A DNA stretch of 64,000 bases from Gemella massiliensis (GCF_900120125.1 NZ_LT635545.1:397895-461894), one strand, 5' to 3'; shown: positions 9,518-19,668, counted from the stretch's first letter. Notes: generated from the sequence alone by a model not told the origin. Made by a program: numbers and translations.

Positions 9518-11320
9518 CTATCCTTTTGCACTGTCATCTGATGTAAGTTCTAATTGATATAATTTCATTTCTCCTAAACTCAATTTTGCTATATCAATAT
9601 TTTTAATACGTTTATTAATCCATGTCATTTCATTTGTCCAACTGAATGGTAACCATGGTATTTCATTAGCATAATCACTGTCGAATTTTTTGTATGCTTC
9701 TTTTAATTTGTTATCATCGAACATTTCTTGTGTACTAAGTGCCGCCAAGTCTTTGTTCAAAGTATCACTGGTATAACGTGTATAATTTAACGGTGCAGTA
9801 GTTCCCACCAATTCACTAGGGTTCGGATCGGTTCCTAAGCCCCATGCACCTTGGAAAATATCAATACTTGGATCATCCGCTGTTACACGACGTGACCAGT
9901 CTTTAGGTGCCATTAGTTTTCCGTCAACAAGTTTTACATCCAGTCCAACTTCTTTCCATGATTTGATAAATGTATCAGCTAATGTTTGGTCGAAATCCTG
10001 CCCTGTGTTACGAATTGCGAAGTTAAATGTTAATTTTTTACCGTTTTTATCTTCACGTAATCCGTCACCGTCAGTATCTTTCAGACCGGCTTCATCTAAT
10101 AATTTTTTCGCTTTTTCTGTATCTTTGGTAAATTTTTTACCGTCTTTATTGTGGAACATTTCTACACGTGGAGGATATAACCCTGAATCAGTAGCTGTAA
10201 AACGCAATCCTTTAAAGACTTTTTCGTTGATTTGATCCCAATCAACTGCATAACCGAACGCTTGACGCACTCTGACATCTGCCGCTTTCGCATTAGGATC
10301 TACGACATTTTTACCTGTTTCTTTATCAAATTTACCAAGTTTAAAGCCGACATATGACATATAGAAGTCCGATTGCCCTAAAACTGTTCCGTTTTTAGCA
10401 TCTTTAATACTATCATAAACCCCTGTTGTTATTGCTTTCATATAATCAACATCGCCATTTTTAATTGCCGCACTCGCTTGGGCAGGAGAGATAACTTTAT
10501 ATTCAATTTCTTTAACTTTAACATCATCTTTTTTGTAGAAATGAGGATTTGCTTTCGCTAAAACACTTTCTCCGTTTACTACTTTATCAAAGTAATAAGG
10601 GCCGTATGATAATGGTTTTGTATTCAGTTCGGCTTCAGAGAATTTTGTAAAATCTTTTGAAGCAGCTTCTACTTGATCTTTGTTAAGGAATGTGGTTATA
10701 AATCCTGTACCCCATAATAACGCAGGTTTAATTTCTTTATATTTAATCACAACTGTTTTATCGTCTTTTTTGCTAATTCCTGAAATACTGCTTGCTTTTC
10801 CGTCATGATATTCTTTCATACCTTCAATAACTTCAAATTCATCGCTGTAACGTACGTTATCAGAATATTTCGGGTTACCCATTAAATTATAAGTTGCAAT
10901 AATATCATCTGCCGTTACATCTTTACCGTTGCTCCATTTTAAATCTTTATTAACGGTTAATGTAACTTCTTTTTTATCTCTATCCATGTGGAACATTACA
11001 GGATCATCACTATTATCTTGTTTCATTCTATATGATTTATCTGTTGAGAATGTTGCTGTCATTGTATCTTCCATGACATAAAGATCTGTTGCTTGTAAAT
11101 AAAATACAGGGTTAAACATACCTGTTAGTGGATCAGAACTTAGAATACCGACTTTAAGTTTTCCGTTACTTACCGCTGTTCCTCCATTATCAACAGATGT
11201 TTTAAATTCTACGGCAGATTTACTCCCACCGGTTTTGTTACTTGCACTTGAACAACCTGCAAGTAACATAGTGAGCGCCATAGCAGAACTAACAACCTTT
11301 AACATTTTTCTTTTTTCCAT
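9518..11320 (-). CDS. oppA: oligopeptide ABC transporter substrate-binding lipoprotein (OppA paralogue 2)
   Basis: A second 600-residue family-5 peptide-binding lipoprotein with lipobox LLAGC (Cys23). It shares the whole fold and several long blocks with its neighbour, including DTDGDGLREDKNGKK, but has different central and ligand-pocket segments. It lies downstream of oppDFBC on the same strand, separated by a terminator and its own consensus promoter, so binding protein and permease levels can be set separately. This is common for Opp, where the binding protein is needed in excess. Intact and of normal length. The two genes look like an old tandem duplication. Confidence 0.94.
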   Translation of the reverse strand: MEKRKMLKVVSSAMALTMLLAGCSSASNKTGGSKSAVEFKTSVDNGGTAVSNGKLKVGILSSDPLTGMFNPVFYLQATDLYVMEDTMTATFSTDKSYRMKQDNSDDPVMFHMDRDKKEVTLTVNKDLKWSNGKDVTADDIIATYNLMGNPKYSDNVRYSDEFEVIEGMKEYHDGKASSISGISKKDDKTVVIKYKEIKPALLWGTGFITTFLNKDQVEAASKDFTKFSEAELNTKPLSYGPYYFDKVVNGESVLAKANPHFYKKDDVKVKEIEYKVISPAQASAAIKNGDVDYMKAITTGVYDSIKDAKNGTVLGQSDFYMSYVGFKLGKFDKETGKNVVDPNAKAADVRVRQAFGYAVDWDQINEKVFKGLRFTATDSGLYPPRVEMFHNKDGKKFTKDTEKAKKLLDEAGLKDTDGDGLREDKNGKKLTFNFAIRNTGQDFDQTLADTFIKSWKEVGLDVKLVDGKLMAPKDWSRRVTADDPSIDIFQGAWGLGTDPNPSELVGTTAPLNYTRYTSDTLNKDLAALSTQEMFDDNKLKEAYKKFDSDYANEIPWLPFSWTNEMTWINKRIKNIDIAKLSLGEMKLYQLELTSDDSAKG

Positions 11321-11380
11321 TATCTTATCCTCCTATCGTGTCTAAAGCACACGACCTTTCTTAATCGTTTGTTGTTTGGT

Positions 11381-11409
11381 ATTATATCAGAAGAATCTAA
11401 CACGGTCAA
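11381..11409 (-). promoter_or_regulatory. promoter of OppA paralogue 2
   Basis: Minus strand TTGACC (11409-11404), 17-bp spacer, TATAAT (11386-11381), about 60 bp before the ATG. Near-consensus. Confidence 0.78.
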
Positions 11410-11592
11410 TTAATTGTCAGAAAATTTAACATAAAAGTTTCTCCTTAGGAAACATTTTTTGAAATATTACAGTTGTATTTTCTATCAAGTGCTTTTATTT
11501 AGAAAATAGCAAACGAATATATTCATAAACAAACTATTTTACTTTATAGCTGTATAACATCTAACCTAGTAGCAGCATTTTCATGATTATAA

Positions 11593-11645
11593 GTGCAACT
11601 TACCAAAACAAATTTCTAATGAAATCATGATTTTTTAGTTACGCG
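11593..11645. repeat. dispersed ~50-bp repeat, copy 2
   Basis: Reverse complement reads CGCGTAACTAAAAAATCATG, then GATTTCATTAGAAATTTG and TTTTGGTAAGTTGCACTT. It matches the copies at 9317-9370, 27160-27204, 59938-59985 and 61629-61682. It sits directly beside a solo ISL3 end. Confidence 0.6.
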
Positions 11646-11678
11646 TTTTTTCTCATGCCTCGCATTTGACACAGAGCC
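11646..11678. mobile_element. solo ISL3-type end (relic)
   Basis: The sequence TTTTTTCTCATGCCTCGCAT plus TTGACACAGAGCC matches the right end of the complete ISL3 element at 33441-33475, with two or three differences. There is no transposase nearby. It directly follows the T-run of the opp terminator. Confidence 0.75.
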
Positions 11679-11679
11679 G

Positions 11680-11722
11680 AAAAAAGCTAAACAACAAAAT
11701 GCTGCTTAGCTTTTCTTTTTTC
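11680..11722 (-). terminator. terminator of oppDFBC
   Basis: Hairpin AAAAGCTAA...TTAGCTTTT with a T-run on the minus strand, 35 bp after the oppC stop. Confidence 0.75.
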
Positions 11723-11755
11723 TATTTTTTACTTTAAAATAATTTAATATATTTG

Positions 11756-12661
11756 CTATAATCTTTGTCTTGCATCTAAACTACGTTTTAATGCTCCACC
11801 GATTGAATTAATACATAAAACAATAATTAAAATCGCAAGGGCTGCCGGTAACCAGATATACATTTTATTAATAAGTACATCGGCATCTTTGGCATAAGAT
11901 AACATTGTCCCGATACTCGGTGTCCCTGCCGGAAGACCGAAACCAAGGTATGTCAATCCAACTTCAATACCCATATTAGCAGCTAAGGTTAAAGTTGCTT
12001 CTACAACAATAATCGAACTGATATTAGGCAATATCCCTTTTAACATAATTTTCCAATCCGGTGTTCCCATAGTTTTTGAGGCAAGAACATAGTCACGACG
12101 TGATTCACTAAGTGCTTTACTTCGTACTAAACGTGTTGAACTCATCCAAGCGAACGCTGCCAGTATTAAGATAAATAACACAATACCGTAATTACGCTTA
12201 ATACTAACGAATACTATAATTACCATTAGAATCGGAATAATTACCATAAAGTCTACAAAACGCATAACAATATTATCGACACGTCCACCGTAATAGGCTA
12301 TTACCAACCCGACAGTCGTTCCGAAAGTAATCGTAATTACTGTAACGGCAACCGCAATCAAAATTGAGTTGAGCATACCCATCATAAGCCAACCGAAAAC
12401 AGAATGACCACCTACGTCCGTTCCAAGTAAAAAGCCATCTTCACCGGGTTTTAAGAAAATATTCAGTAAATCCACATTAAAATAACTATCATAAAGATCC
12501 GTTACTCTTATGTAAATATTAAAAACAATAACAAATAATATAATCGCCGATAACACGATTAACGATGCAAATGCACCTTTATCTTTTTTAAACTCACGTG
12601 CTACAACCGAAAATCCGGAAGGAGTTTTTGTTGTAACTGTTGTTTCTTTAGCTTTTGACAT
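11756..12661 (-). CDS. oppC: oligopeptide ABC transporter permease OppC
   Basis: A 301-residue inner-membrane permease. A cytoplasmic N-terminal tail is followed by a first membrane helix (residues ~35-55), a long extracellular loop and five more helices. The binding-protein-dependent transport EAA loop is visible in the second half (MLKGILPNISSIIVVEATL...GLTYLGFG). It forms the channel with OppB and is driven by OppD and OppF. It lies 11 bp after oppB and is the last gene of the oppDFBC operon before the terminator. Normal length for OppC/DppC. Substrate preference (oligo- versus dipeptide) cannot be told from the permease alone. Confidence 0.93.
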   Translation of the reverse strand: MSKAKETTVTTKTPSGFSVVAREFKKDKGAFASLIVLSAIILFVIVFNIYIRVTDLYDSYFNVDLLNIFLKPGEDGFLLGTDVGGHSVFGWLMMGMLNSILIAVAVTVITITFGTTVGLVIAYYGGRVDNIVMRFVDFMVIIPILMVIIVFVSIKRNYGIVLFILILAAFAWMSSTRLVRSKALSESRRDYVLASKTMGTPDWKIMLKGILPNISSIIVVEATLTLAANMGIEVGLTYLGFGLPAGTPSIGTMLSYAKDADVLINKMYIWLPAALAILIIVLCINSIGGALKRSLDARQRL

Positions 12662-12672
12662 TTTACTTCCTC

Positions 12673-13638
12673 CTAGTCCAGTTTAATACGTGGGTCAACA
12701 ATAGCCATAATAATATCACTTAATGCACTACCTACTAAAGTTAAAAGCCCTGAGAATAACATTAACGTTGTAACAACACTATAATCTCGATCTTGTATTG
12801 CTTGGTAGAACAATTGCCCCATACCCGGATAACCGAAGATTGTTTCAACAAAAATACCACCGCTAAACAATCCTGTTATTGTAAATCCGAAAAACGCTGC
12901 AATCGGTAAGATTGAGTTTCTAAAAATATGACCTGAATATACTTTATTTACAGGTACACCTTTAGCACGGGCTGTTTTTACATAGTCACTATGTTTAGCA
13001 TCTATTACTTCATTTCGCAAATATTGAACCGTTGATACCGTTGATAGTAATGCTAAACAAATACCCGGTAAAATTAAATGCTGTAATTTATTAATATAAT
13101 AATTAAAAGCCCCCGGGTCAAGATTAACATCTACAGATCCGCTTGTCGGAAACCATCCAAGACCGAAACCGAAAATCGCGATCATAAATAAATACAATAC
13201 AAATGATGGAATCGCAAGGAAGAAGAAGTTATAAAACGTTACAAATTTATCAAATTTTGAACCGTTATAACGCCCTGCATACATTCCCATAGGAATTGCT
13301 ACCGCATACATTAATATCGCTGTAAATAATGACAGATTAAACGTGTTGAAAATACGTTCTCCGAGTAATGTCCCTACCGATTTTCCGGTTGTATAACTCA
13401 AACCGAAATCACCATGGATAAAATTTTTAAGCCATGTTAGATATTGTTGATACCACGGATCATAAAATCCGCTCGCACGACGAATCGACTCGATTTGTTC
13501 CTGTGATATTTTCGGATTTTCTGCAAGTCCGCTAAACGGATCTCCGGGCATAAGTTTTGCCAAACCGAAAACTAAAATACTAAGAATTAACAGCTGCGGT
13601 ATCATGATTAAAACACGTTTTAATACTACTTTCCACAT
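12673..13638 (-). CDS. oppB: oligopeptide ABC transporter permease OppB
   Basis: A 321-residue permease starting MWKVVLKRVLIMIPQLLILS, with the first membrane helix at the N-terminus as usual for OppB/DppB and the GDP-containing periplasm-facing loop (LMPGDPFSG) after it. The EAA motif follows near residues 225-265 (GHIFRNSILPIAAFFGF...FVETIFGYPGMG). It pairs with OppC to form the peptide channel. Its start codon touches the oppF stop, so the two are translationally coupled. No break or unusual feature. Confidence 0.94.
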   Translation of the reverse strand: MWKVVLKRVLIMIPQLLILSILVFGLAKLMPGDPFSGLAENPKISQEQIESIRRASGFYDPWYQQYLTWLKNFIHGDFGLSYTTGKSVGTLLGERIFNTFNLSLFTAILMYAVAIPMGMYAGRYNGSKFDKFVTFYNFFFLAIPSFVLYLFMIAIFGFGLGWFPTSGSVDVNLDPGAFNYYINKLQHLILPGICLALLSTVSTVQYLRNEVIDAKHSDYVKTARAKGVPVNKVYSGHIFRNSILPIAAFFGFTITGLFSGGIFVETIFGYPGMGQLFYQAIQDRDYSVVTTLMLFSGLLTLVGSALSDIIMAIVDPRIKLD

Positions 13639-14570
13639 TATACTTCTCCTCCTTTCATCGCAACATAGTGTGTATCAGTTAACTTTTTCAACGGATATAC
13701 TCTGCCGGTTTCGTCAAAGTAATCTTCGTAATGTTTCTGATATTCTTTTTCTACAGCTTCCCTCACTTCAATAACTTCTTTCGCTTTATCTAAGTTTGTA
13801 CTCGGAATAGCTGCAATCAATCTTTTAGTATAAATGTGTTGCGGGTTATTGTAAATATCCTCACGAGTACCACGCTCTACAATACGCCCACGATACATAA
13901 TATAAATATAATCACACATATGTTTTACGACACCAAGGTCATGAGAAATAAATAAATAGCTGATATTAAACTCTCGTTGAATTTGTTTCATAAAGTTAAG
14001 CACTTGTGCCTGTACGGAAAGATCAAGGGCAGATACAGGTTCGTCAGCTACGATTAAACGTGGGTTACACGCAATAGCACGAGCTACACCGATACGTTGT
14101 CGTTGTCCACCGGAAAATTCAAACGGATATTTATACAACGACTCTTCTCCCATACCGACGATATTTAAAAGTTCTAAAACCCGTTTTTTAGTATCTTCTT
14201 CCGATAAATTATCAAAATTATTAATCGGTTCTGCGATAATATCAATAATGCGTTTTTTAGGGTTTAAACTCGACATCGCATCTTGGAAAATCATTTGAAC
14301 ATCACGATTATACTTTATTTTTTTACGTGCATTTTTCTTAGTAACATCTTCATCTTTATAAATAATTTGCCCTGCAGTAGCTTTTTCCAAACCCAGCACC
14401 ACTTTACCGACAGTCGTTTTCCCACTACCACTTTCTCCTATAAGACCGTAAGTCTTTCCGGCTTCAATTTCAATATCAACACCGTCAACTGCATAAACGT
14501 GATCTTTTATCGTATTGAAAAAACCTCCACGAATGGGGTAGTGTACTTTTAAATTGTCAACTTTTAACAT
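13638..14570 (-). CDS. oppF: oligopeptide ABC transporter ATPase OppF
   Basis: A 310-residue cytoplasmic ABC ATPase. Walker A GESGSGKTT (residues 45-53), signature SGGQRQRIGVARA, Walker B RLIVADEPVSALD and the H-loop (LFISHDLGVVKH) are all present. The C-terminal extension (~residues 230-300) is the oligopeptide-family C-terminal region. It works as a heterodimer with OppD to power peptide uptake. Its ATG overlaps the oppD stop by one base and its end abuts oppB, showing tight translational coupling in oppDFBC. Confidence 0.94.
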   Translation of the reverse strand: MLKVDNLKVHYPIRGGFFNTIKDHVYAVDGVDIEIEAGKTYGLIGESGSGKTTVGKVVLGLEKATAGQIIYKDEDVTKKNARKKIKYNRDVQMIFQDAMSSLNPKKRIIDIIAEPINNFDNLSEEDTKKRVLELLNIVGMGEESLYKYPFEFSGGQRQRIGVARAIACNPRLIVADEPVSALDLSVQAQVLNFMKQIQREFNISYLFISHDLGVVKHMCDYIYIMYRGRIVERGTREDIYNNPQHIYTKRLIAAIPSTNLDKAKEVIEVREAVEKEYQKHYEDYFDETGRVYPLKKLTDTHYVAMKGGEV

Positions 14571-15568
14571 TAGCTATCCTCCCCTTCAAATACAAAGTGT
14601 TTGTAGCAAGTACATCTTACATAATGTCCCTCTTCCGCCTCATGTAAAGTCGGATTAGGTTCATGTGCTTCTTCTTTAATCCATGGAATACGATCCGCAA
14701 AACGACACCCGTTACGGTCAAGATTTTTAATAGACGGCACCATACCTTGAATTACATATAATTCATCATCTGCCGCATCATCGTCTAATTGTGGTATACT
14801 GCGTAAAAGACTACGTGTATAAGGATGTTTCGGATTTTTGAAGATTTGTTCTGCAGTACCGATTTCCACCACTTCTCCTGCATATAACACCGCCACTCTA
14901 TCCGCCATTTCAGCAACGACACCAAGATCGTGAGTAATTAAAATAATTCCGGCGTGCATTTCGTTTTGCAATCCTTTTATCAAATCTAAAATTTGTGCTT
15001 GAATAGTTACATCTAAGGCTGTAGTCGGTTCATCAGCGATTAAAACATTAGGCTTACAACTCATCGCCATCGCAATCATAACACGTTGACGCATACCACC
15101 TGATAATTCATGCGGATATTGTTTTGCACAACGTTTCGGATTTGGAATACCTACTTGAGTTAATAACTCAATAACACGTGTTTCTCGTTCTTCCTTTGAT
15201 AATTCAGTATGATAAATCAAAGCTTCTTCTATTTGTTTTCCTATTCTATGAAGGGGATTTAAAGAAGAAAGCGGATCTTGGAAAATCATACCAATATCTT
15301 TCGTTCTAATTTTATTCATCTCTTCTTCAGTCAGTTCTAAAAGATTTTTCCCATCGTAAATAATCTCTCCGGTAGAACGTGTTAAATTTTCATTATGAAG
15401 TCGCATAATTGTCGTTGCTAAAGTTGACTTACCGCAACCACTTTCTCCAACAATAGCAAGCACTTCATTTCTATACAAATCCAAACTCACCTTGTCGACA
15501 GCGTTAAAATAATCATCTTTAATTCTAAAAGCTGTTTCCAGATTTTTAATCTCTAATAGTTTGTCCAT
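14570..15568 (-). CDS. oppD: oligopeptide ABC transporter ATPase OppD
   Basis: A 332-residue ABC ATPase, first gene of the opp operon. Walker A is GESGCGKST (41-49), the signature LSGGMRQRVMIAMA, Walker B VLIADEPTTALD, and the H-loop ILITHDLGVVAE. The C-terminal Opp-type region has conserved cysteines (NGCRFADR and VRCTCYKH). The gene order D-F-B-C-A-A puts both binding proteins after the membrane complex. The upstream gap to the walJ-like gene holds a terminator for that gene and presumably the operon promoter, which I could not place with confidence. Confidence 0.94.
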   Translation of the reverse strand: MDKLLEIKNLETAFRIKDDYFNAVDKVSLDLYRNEVLAIVGESGCGKSTLATTIMRLHNENLTRSTGEIIYDGKNLLELTEEEMNKIRTKDIGMIFQDPLSSLNPLHRIGKQIEEALIYHTELSKEERETRVIELLTQVGIPNPKRCAKQYPHELSGGMRQRVMIAMAMSCKPNVLIADEPTTALDVTIQAQILDLIKGLQNEMHAGIILITHDLGVVAEMADRVAVLYAGEVVEIGTAEQIFKNPKHPYTRSLLRSIPQLDDDAADDELYVIQGMVPSIKNLDRNGCRFADRIPWIKEEAHEPNPTLHEAEEGHYVRCTCYKHFVFEGEDS

Positions 15569-15711
15569 TAACTACTCCTTCCGAACATACCTAATATCAT
15601 TTTATAGCTTTTCTGTTCAAACTTTATAACTTTTATATTTTTATATTAACTACACAGTCAATTTTTTTAAAACATAGTAATATATTATAAGATTTTTCGA
15701 AAAAATGCAAT

Positions 15712-15771
15712 AAAAAAGTTGCAATTCCCACTAAAAAAACTAGAATTTTCTGAATATTCAGTGAGAATTGC
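15712..15771 (-). terminator. terminator of the walJ-like gene
   Basis: Arms GCAATTCCCACT (15721-15732) and AGTGAGAATTGC (15760-15771), followed on the minus strand by an ACTTTTTTATTG tract. Confidence 0.75.
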
Positions 15772-15859
15772 TATAATTTTTTTATTATTTTTTCCCTGCA
15801 TTTATTCAACTACAAATTTGAAAAATATAAAATTATTAAATAACCTCTTCCCCAAAATT

Positions 15860-16645
15860 TTATATTTCTATTATATCCGTCGGCAATTCCGGATCTGTAT
15901 CAAAAATACAAATTCTGTTGTTACAATCAATATCTTTTGATTCCAATGTTGTTACAGCCGTCATCCTTGCCAGCTCCTTAGTATTATTTTCTTTACTAAG
16001 ATGGGCAAGGTAGATATTTTTTGTATTATCCCCGATAATTCTTGTGAGATAATTTGCCGAATCTGTATTGGATAAATGCCCCATATCTGATAAAATACGT
16101 TGTTTCGTTTTCCAAGGATATGAGCCGCTGAGTAAAACATTTTCCTCATGATTGCTCTCATAAACAAGAGTGTCGGAGTCTTTTACATAATCTATCATTT
16201 TATCCGAAATATATCCGGTGTCTGTTAAGATACCAACTCTCTTACCGTCACATTCAAAAGTGTAAAACTGCGGATTAGCTGCATCATGACTTACTCCAAA
16301 ACTGTTAACGACAATATCTCCAAAAATCTTACTTTCTTCTTTTTCAAAATGAAATTTCAAATCGGATTTAACTTCTCCAATTTTTGTCATATTATCCCAA
16401 GTCAGTTTATTTGCATAGATTGGAATATTGTATTTTCTCGCAAGAACACCAACCCCTTTTATATGGTCGATATGTTCATGAGTAACAAAAATTGCATTAA
16501 TATCTTTTATATCTTTATCTATTTGTTCCAGATTTTCCACTATTTTTTTTCCGGTAAGTCCTGCATCAACTAAACATCTGAATTTAGGACTTTCTATATA
16601 AATGCTATTTCCACTACTGCTACTAGCCAAAACTGATAATTTCAA
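15860..16645 (-). CDS. walJ: MBL-fold metallohydrolase, WalJ/YycJ family
   Basis: A 261-residue metallo-beta-lactamase-fold protein. The metal motif THEHIDH lies at residues 55-61, with an N-terminal SSSSGNS turn, DTG (in GILTDTGYIS), and downstream His residues in DMGHLSN and YLAHLS. Relatives (YycJ/WalJ) are exonuclease-like enzymes usually encoded with the WalRK two-component system and tied to cell-wall and division coordination. Here it stands alone between opp and an ArsR-like gene, so the symbol rests on family resemblance only. Intact and of typical length, with its own terminator. Confidence 0.82.
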   Translation of the reverse strand: MKLSVLASSSSGNSIYIESPKFRCLVDAGLTGKKIVENLEQIDKDIKDINAIFVTHEHIDHIKGVGVLARKYNIPIYANKLTWDNMTKIGEVKSDLKFHFEKEESKIFGDIVVNSFGVSHDAANPQFYTFECDGKRVGILTDTGYISDKMIDYVKDSDTLVYESNHEENVLLSGSYPWKTKQRILSDMGHLSNTDSANYLTRIIGDNTKNIYLAHLSKENNTKELARMTAVTTLESKDIDCNNRICIFDTDPELPTDIIEI

Positions 16646-17001
16646 ATTACACCTCCATTTATTAATATTTCTTGTTTATTATAGCATTACTTCGTGTCCT
16701 TTTCCACTAGCTAAAACACACTTTAATAATTTATTTCAAATTTCTTATCTTAAAATATCAAGTAATAATTATAAAATCATTATTTCATTTTAAAATATCC
16801 TATAATTAAATAGCTACTTAAATTAAAATTTATATATCCTTATCATAAAATTACTGTATATAAACTATAATTTAATAAATAATTATTAATATATCCTAGC
16901 TTTAAATCGTAATTATTATTAAATATCTCTTTAAGAAACATTTGTATTATAGCTTATTCTGATATATAATTAGTATATTGAATTTTTATAGGAGAATGTG
17001 C
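16646..17001. other. AT-rich divergent intergenic region
   Basis: About 350 bp between two divergent genes, extremely AT-rich. I see only plausible promoter-like stretches (TATAAT-like runs near 16800 and 16865) and no gene or repeat. Confidence 0.5.
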
Positions 17002-18105
17002 ATGAATATCGCTAAAAGAGAGAAATGTATACTACTTGATTTTATTATTACACACGAACTTATTAAAACTACATGGCTTAATACATTACGTGATAATTTT
17101 GATAACAGTTCGGAAGCACTGCTGTTTAAACACACAATTTATAAATATTATTCTGACATCAGTGCATACCAAACGCTTATCGGTGATGTTTTTACCGAAC
17201 CGTCACTACCTCTTGTTCAAATGATTTATCGCCGTTTTATGACACAAAATGTTAATAACGTTGATGATTTTTTGCGAATTTTAGATGCTATCGATCCGAA
17301 TGAGTTTAAGTTAGCGGTAGTTAAATACGCTTTTAATAAAAATACCATACTTGATAACGATACCTTTCTGGAAAATCTTTCTTTACTTGATATTGGAAAC
17401 GAAACTAAATTTGTACTGTTTTCCGCCTACAGAAGTTTTGGAATTTATCGTAAAAAAATTAAAAACTGTTTTTCTACATTATACCCAATTTTTCTTAAGC
17501 ACTACATTGATGCTGAAAAATTGTTTGAACCACAACTTACGAAATTTTATAAAGAAGTTGATAAAAATACAAATTCTTATTTTCTAAATATACTTGGAAC
17601 GGAAAAACTCGATACTTTGTACCGTAAATATATTAATAATAAAGCTAAAGCATTATTGCAAGATAACCATGAGTCCGAAATAATACCCTTGATGTTTTCC
17701 GCTAATCGTCTTGTTATTATTAGCGACGAACCATTTACAACGAATAACAGTCCGTTTCAACCTGTTATTTGCCTTGGACTGTTAACAAGAGAATCAGCTA
17801 CACAGTTAAAAAATGCCGATAACATTCGCAAATCATTATTAAAAGCTCTTGGCGATGATACACGTTTCGAAATTCTCCGCATGATTCACTACGGTTTTAA
17901 TACAAACAAAAAATTGAGCGATTTTTTCCAAATCTCGCCACCGGCAATTACTTATCAAACAAATATTTTAAAACAAGCCGGACTTGTTGACAGCTATGGA
18001 AACGGGTTACTCTGTGTCAATTTCGAGAAAATAAAATTAGGTTTGAAATCAATAGAATTTTTATTCTTGTTGGTAGGAGAAACCGATAATGACGATAACA
18101 CATAA
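17002..18105 (+). CDS. winged-helix (ArsR-like) transcriptional regulator of unknown target
   Basis: A 367-residue protein from ATG 17002, chosen because GGAG at 16991-16994 lies 7 bases upstream; upstream in-frame starts are too close to it or lack one. The C-terminal third carries an ArsR-type winged helix (SLLKALGDDTRFEILRMIHYG...ISPPAITYQTNILKQAGLVDS). The N-terminal two thirds show no motif I recognise and may sense a ligand or mediate dimers. It stands alone and diverges from the walJ-like gene, with a shared terminator against nox on its 3' side. It lacks the Cys metal-binding pattern of classical ArsR/SmtB. Confidence 0.75.
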   Translation: MNIAKREKCILLDFIITHELIKTTWLNTLRDNFDNSSEALLFKHTIYKYYSDISAYQTLIGDVFTEPSLPLVQMIYRRFMTQNVNNVDDFLRILDAIDPNEFKLAVVKYAFNKNTILDNDTFLENLSLLDIGNETKFVLFSAYRSFGIYRKKIKNCFSTLYPIFLKHYIDAEKLFEPQLTKFYKEVDKNTNSYFLNILGTEKLDTLYRKYINNKAKALLQDNHESEIIPLMFSANRLVIISDEPFTTNNSPFQPVICLGLLTRESATQLKNADNIRKSLLKALGDDTRFEILRMIHYGFNTNKKLSDFFQISPPAITYQTNILKQAGLVDSYGNGLLCVNFEKIKLGLKSIEFLFLLVGETDNDDNT

Positions 18106-18156
18106 TCTTAAATAATAATATTGCGATAAGCTATAAAAAAATTTAATTAAAAATTA

Positions 18157-18199
18157 AAACCAAGATTAAAGAAACATACTTCTAAAATCTTGGTTTTTA
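18157..18199. terminator. bidirectional terminator between the ArsR-like gene and nox
   Basis: AAACCAAGATT pairs with AAATCTTGGTTT; T-rich on one side and A-rich on the other, between convergent genes. Confidence 0.8.
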
Positions 18200-18256
18200 A
18201 ATATTTAAAACAATTAATCTTTTTTATTAAGGTTAATTAATTCTTTATAGTTTATC

Positions 18257-19639
18257 CTATTCTTTAGCTGACAGTGCTGCCATTGTGATATAGTTGTACG
18301 GTTTATTGAAGTGCGGTAAGAAGAAAATATCAGTTAATGCTAATTTTTCGATCGTTACTTTCTCTTGAATTGCCAATGAGAATAAGTGTATTCCCATAGA
18401 AACATCTTCTTTAGATGCAATTTGCGCTCCTAAAATTACACGGCTATCTTTATCATAAACAATTTTAATTTTCACTTCATGGTTGTCATGTTCAATAAAT
18501 TCCGGTTTTTGCAAGTCTGTAAATTCAGTTACCACTGCATTGTATCCAAAACGTTTTGCTTTTTCTAATGTAAGACCTGTTGATACCATTTTTAAATCAT
18601 AGATACAAATACCGTTTGACCCTTGAACTCCTGCCGATTCAACAACATCACCGTCACCTCCGGCATTTAAAGCCGCAACCAAACCGGTACGAACCGCATT
18701 TGATGCCAAAGCAATATAATTTGTATCTTCTATTGCATTATCGTACACTGTTGCACAATCTCCTATTGCATAAACATCTTTAATGCTTGTTTCTTGTTTT
18801 TTGTTTACCAAAAATGCACCATTACGGAATAGTTCTATTTTACCATTTCCTAGTGCTGTATTCGGTCTAAATCCAACAGCCAGAACTACCATATCAACAT
18901 CGAATGTTTCTTTATCGGTAACCAATCGTTCAACTTTGCCGTCACCTTCAATAGCCTCCACTTTTTGCCCAAATGCCAATTTAATACCATGATCTTCCAA
19001 GTTTTTCTTCATTAAATCAGAAAATTCCGGATCATAGTAACCTGCTAGACATGTATTTACTATATCAACCACCGTTACTTCTTTTCCTAAACGTTCAAAC
19101 GCCTCAGCTAATTCAACTCCGATATAACCGGCTCCAACAACTGCCACACGTTTAATATTCGGATTATCGTTTAATTTATTAATTACTTCCTCAGCGTTTT
19201 GATATAATTTTACAAATTGTAAATTTTCCAACGTTGCTTTAAATTCACGATTACCGGGTACCAGTTCCGCACCTTTTATAGGAGGTAAAATTGGTGTTGA
19301 GCCTGTTGCTAAAATTAATTTATCATATGATTCTACATGTTGTGTTTTCCCCTCCAATAACACATGCACTTCTTTTTTATCATAGTCAATCGACTCAACA
19401 GGTGAATTCATATATACCTTAGCACCGGCTTTTTCCAAAGACTCTTTATTTGCATAAAATAATCCTTCCGCACCTGAAATTTGTTTACCTATCCACAACG
19501 CCATACCACAACCTAAAAATGAAATATTTGAGTTTTGATCAAAAACTACAACTTCATTTTTATCACCATATGTTGCTAAAATCTTATTAACACAAGCTGT
19601 TCCTGCGTGGTTAGCCCCAACTACTACTATTTTACTCAT
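18257..19639 (-). CDS. nox: NADH oxidase / CoA-disulfide reductase family flavoprotein
   Basis: A 460-residue FAD- and NAD-dependent oxidoreductase. It has an N-terminal dinucleotide fold ([13 protein letters not shown]), the redox-active Cys44 in [10 protein letters not shown], a second NAD-binding fold ([17 protein letters not shown]) and the FAD contact [11 protein letters not shown]. In lactic-type cocci this enzyme reduces O2 to water with NADH, keeping NAD+ available and lowering oxygen stress. The single-Cys active site is shared with CoA-disulfide reductase and NADH peroxidase, so the exact reaction is inferred. A Fur/PerR-type palindrome lies 30 bp upstream of the start, which fits redox or metal control. 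Single-gene unit. Confidence 0.9.
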   Translation of the reverse strand: MSKIVVVGANHAGTACVNKILATYGDKNEVVVFDQNSNISFLGCGMALWIGKQISGAEGLFYANKESLEKAGAKVYMNSPVESIDYDKKEVHVLLEGKTQHVESYDKLILATGSTPILPPIKGAELVPGNREFKATLENLQFVKLYQNAEEVINKLNDNPNIKRVAVVGAGYIGVELAEAFERLGKEVTVVDIVNTCLAGYYDPEFSDLMKKNLEDHGIKLAFGQKVEAIEGDGKVERLVTDKETFDVDMVVLAVGFRPNTALGNGKIELFRNGAFLVNKKQETSIKDVYAIGDCATVYDNAIEDTNYIALASNAVRTGLVAALNAGGDGDVVESAGVQGSNGICIYDLKMVSTGLTLEKAKRFGYNAVVTEFTDLQKPEFIEHDNHEVKIKIVYDKDSRVILGAQIASKEDVSMGIHLFSLAIQEKVTIEKLALTDIFFLPHFNKPYNYITMAALSAKE

Positions 19640-19668
19640 ATCAAATACCTCTTTATTATTAAATTTTT

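Noticed and set aside
11570-11706. GCAGCATTTT / AAAATGCTGC as ends of a small transposable element
   Set aside because: The right arm belongs to the opp terminator loop, and no flanking duplication is seen.
15961-16167. Second minus-strand ORF inside the walJ-like gene
   Set aside because: Shadow in another frame of an intact metallohydrolase.
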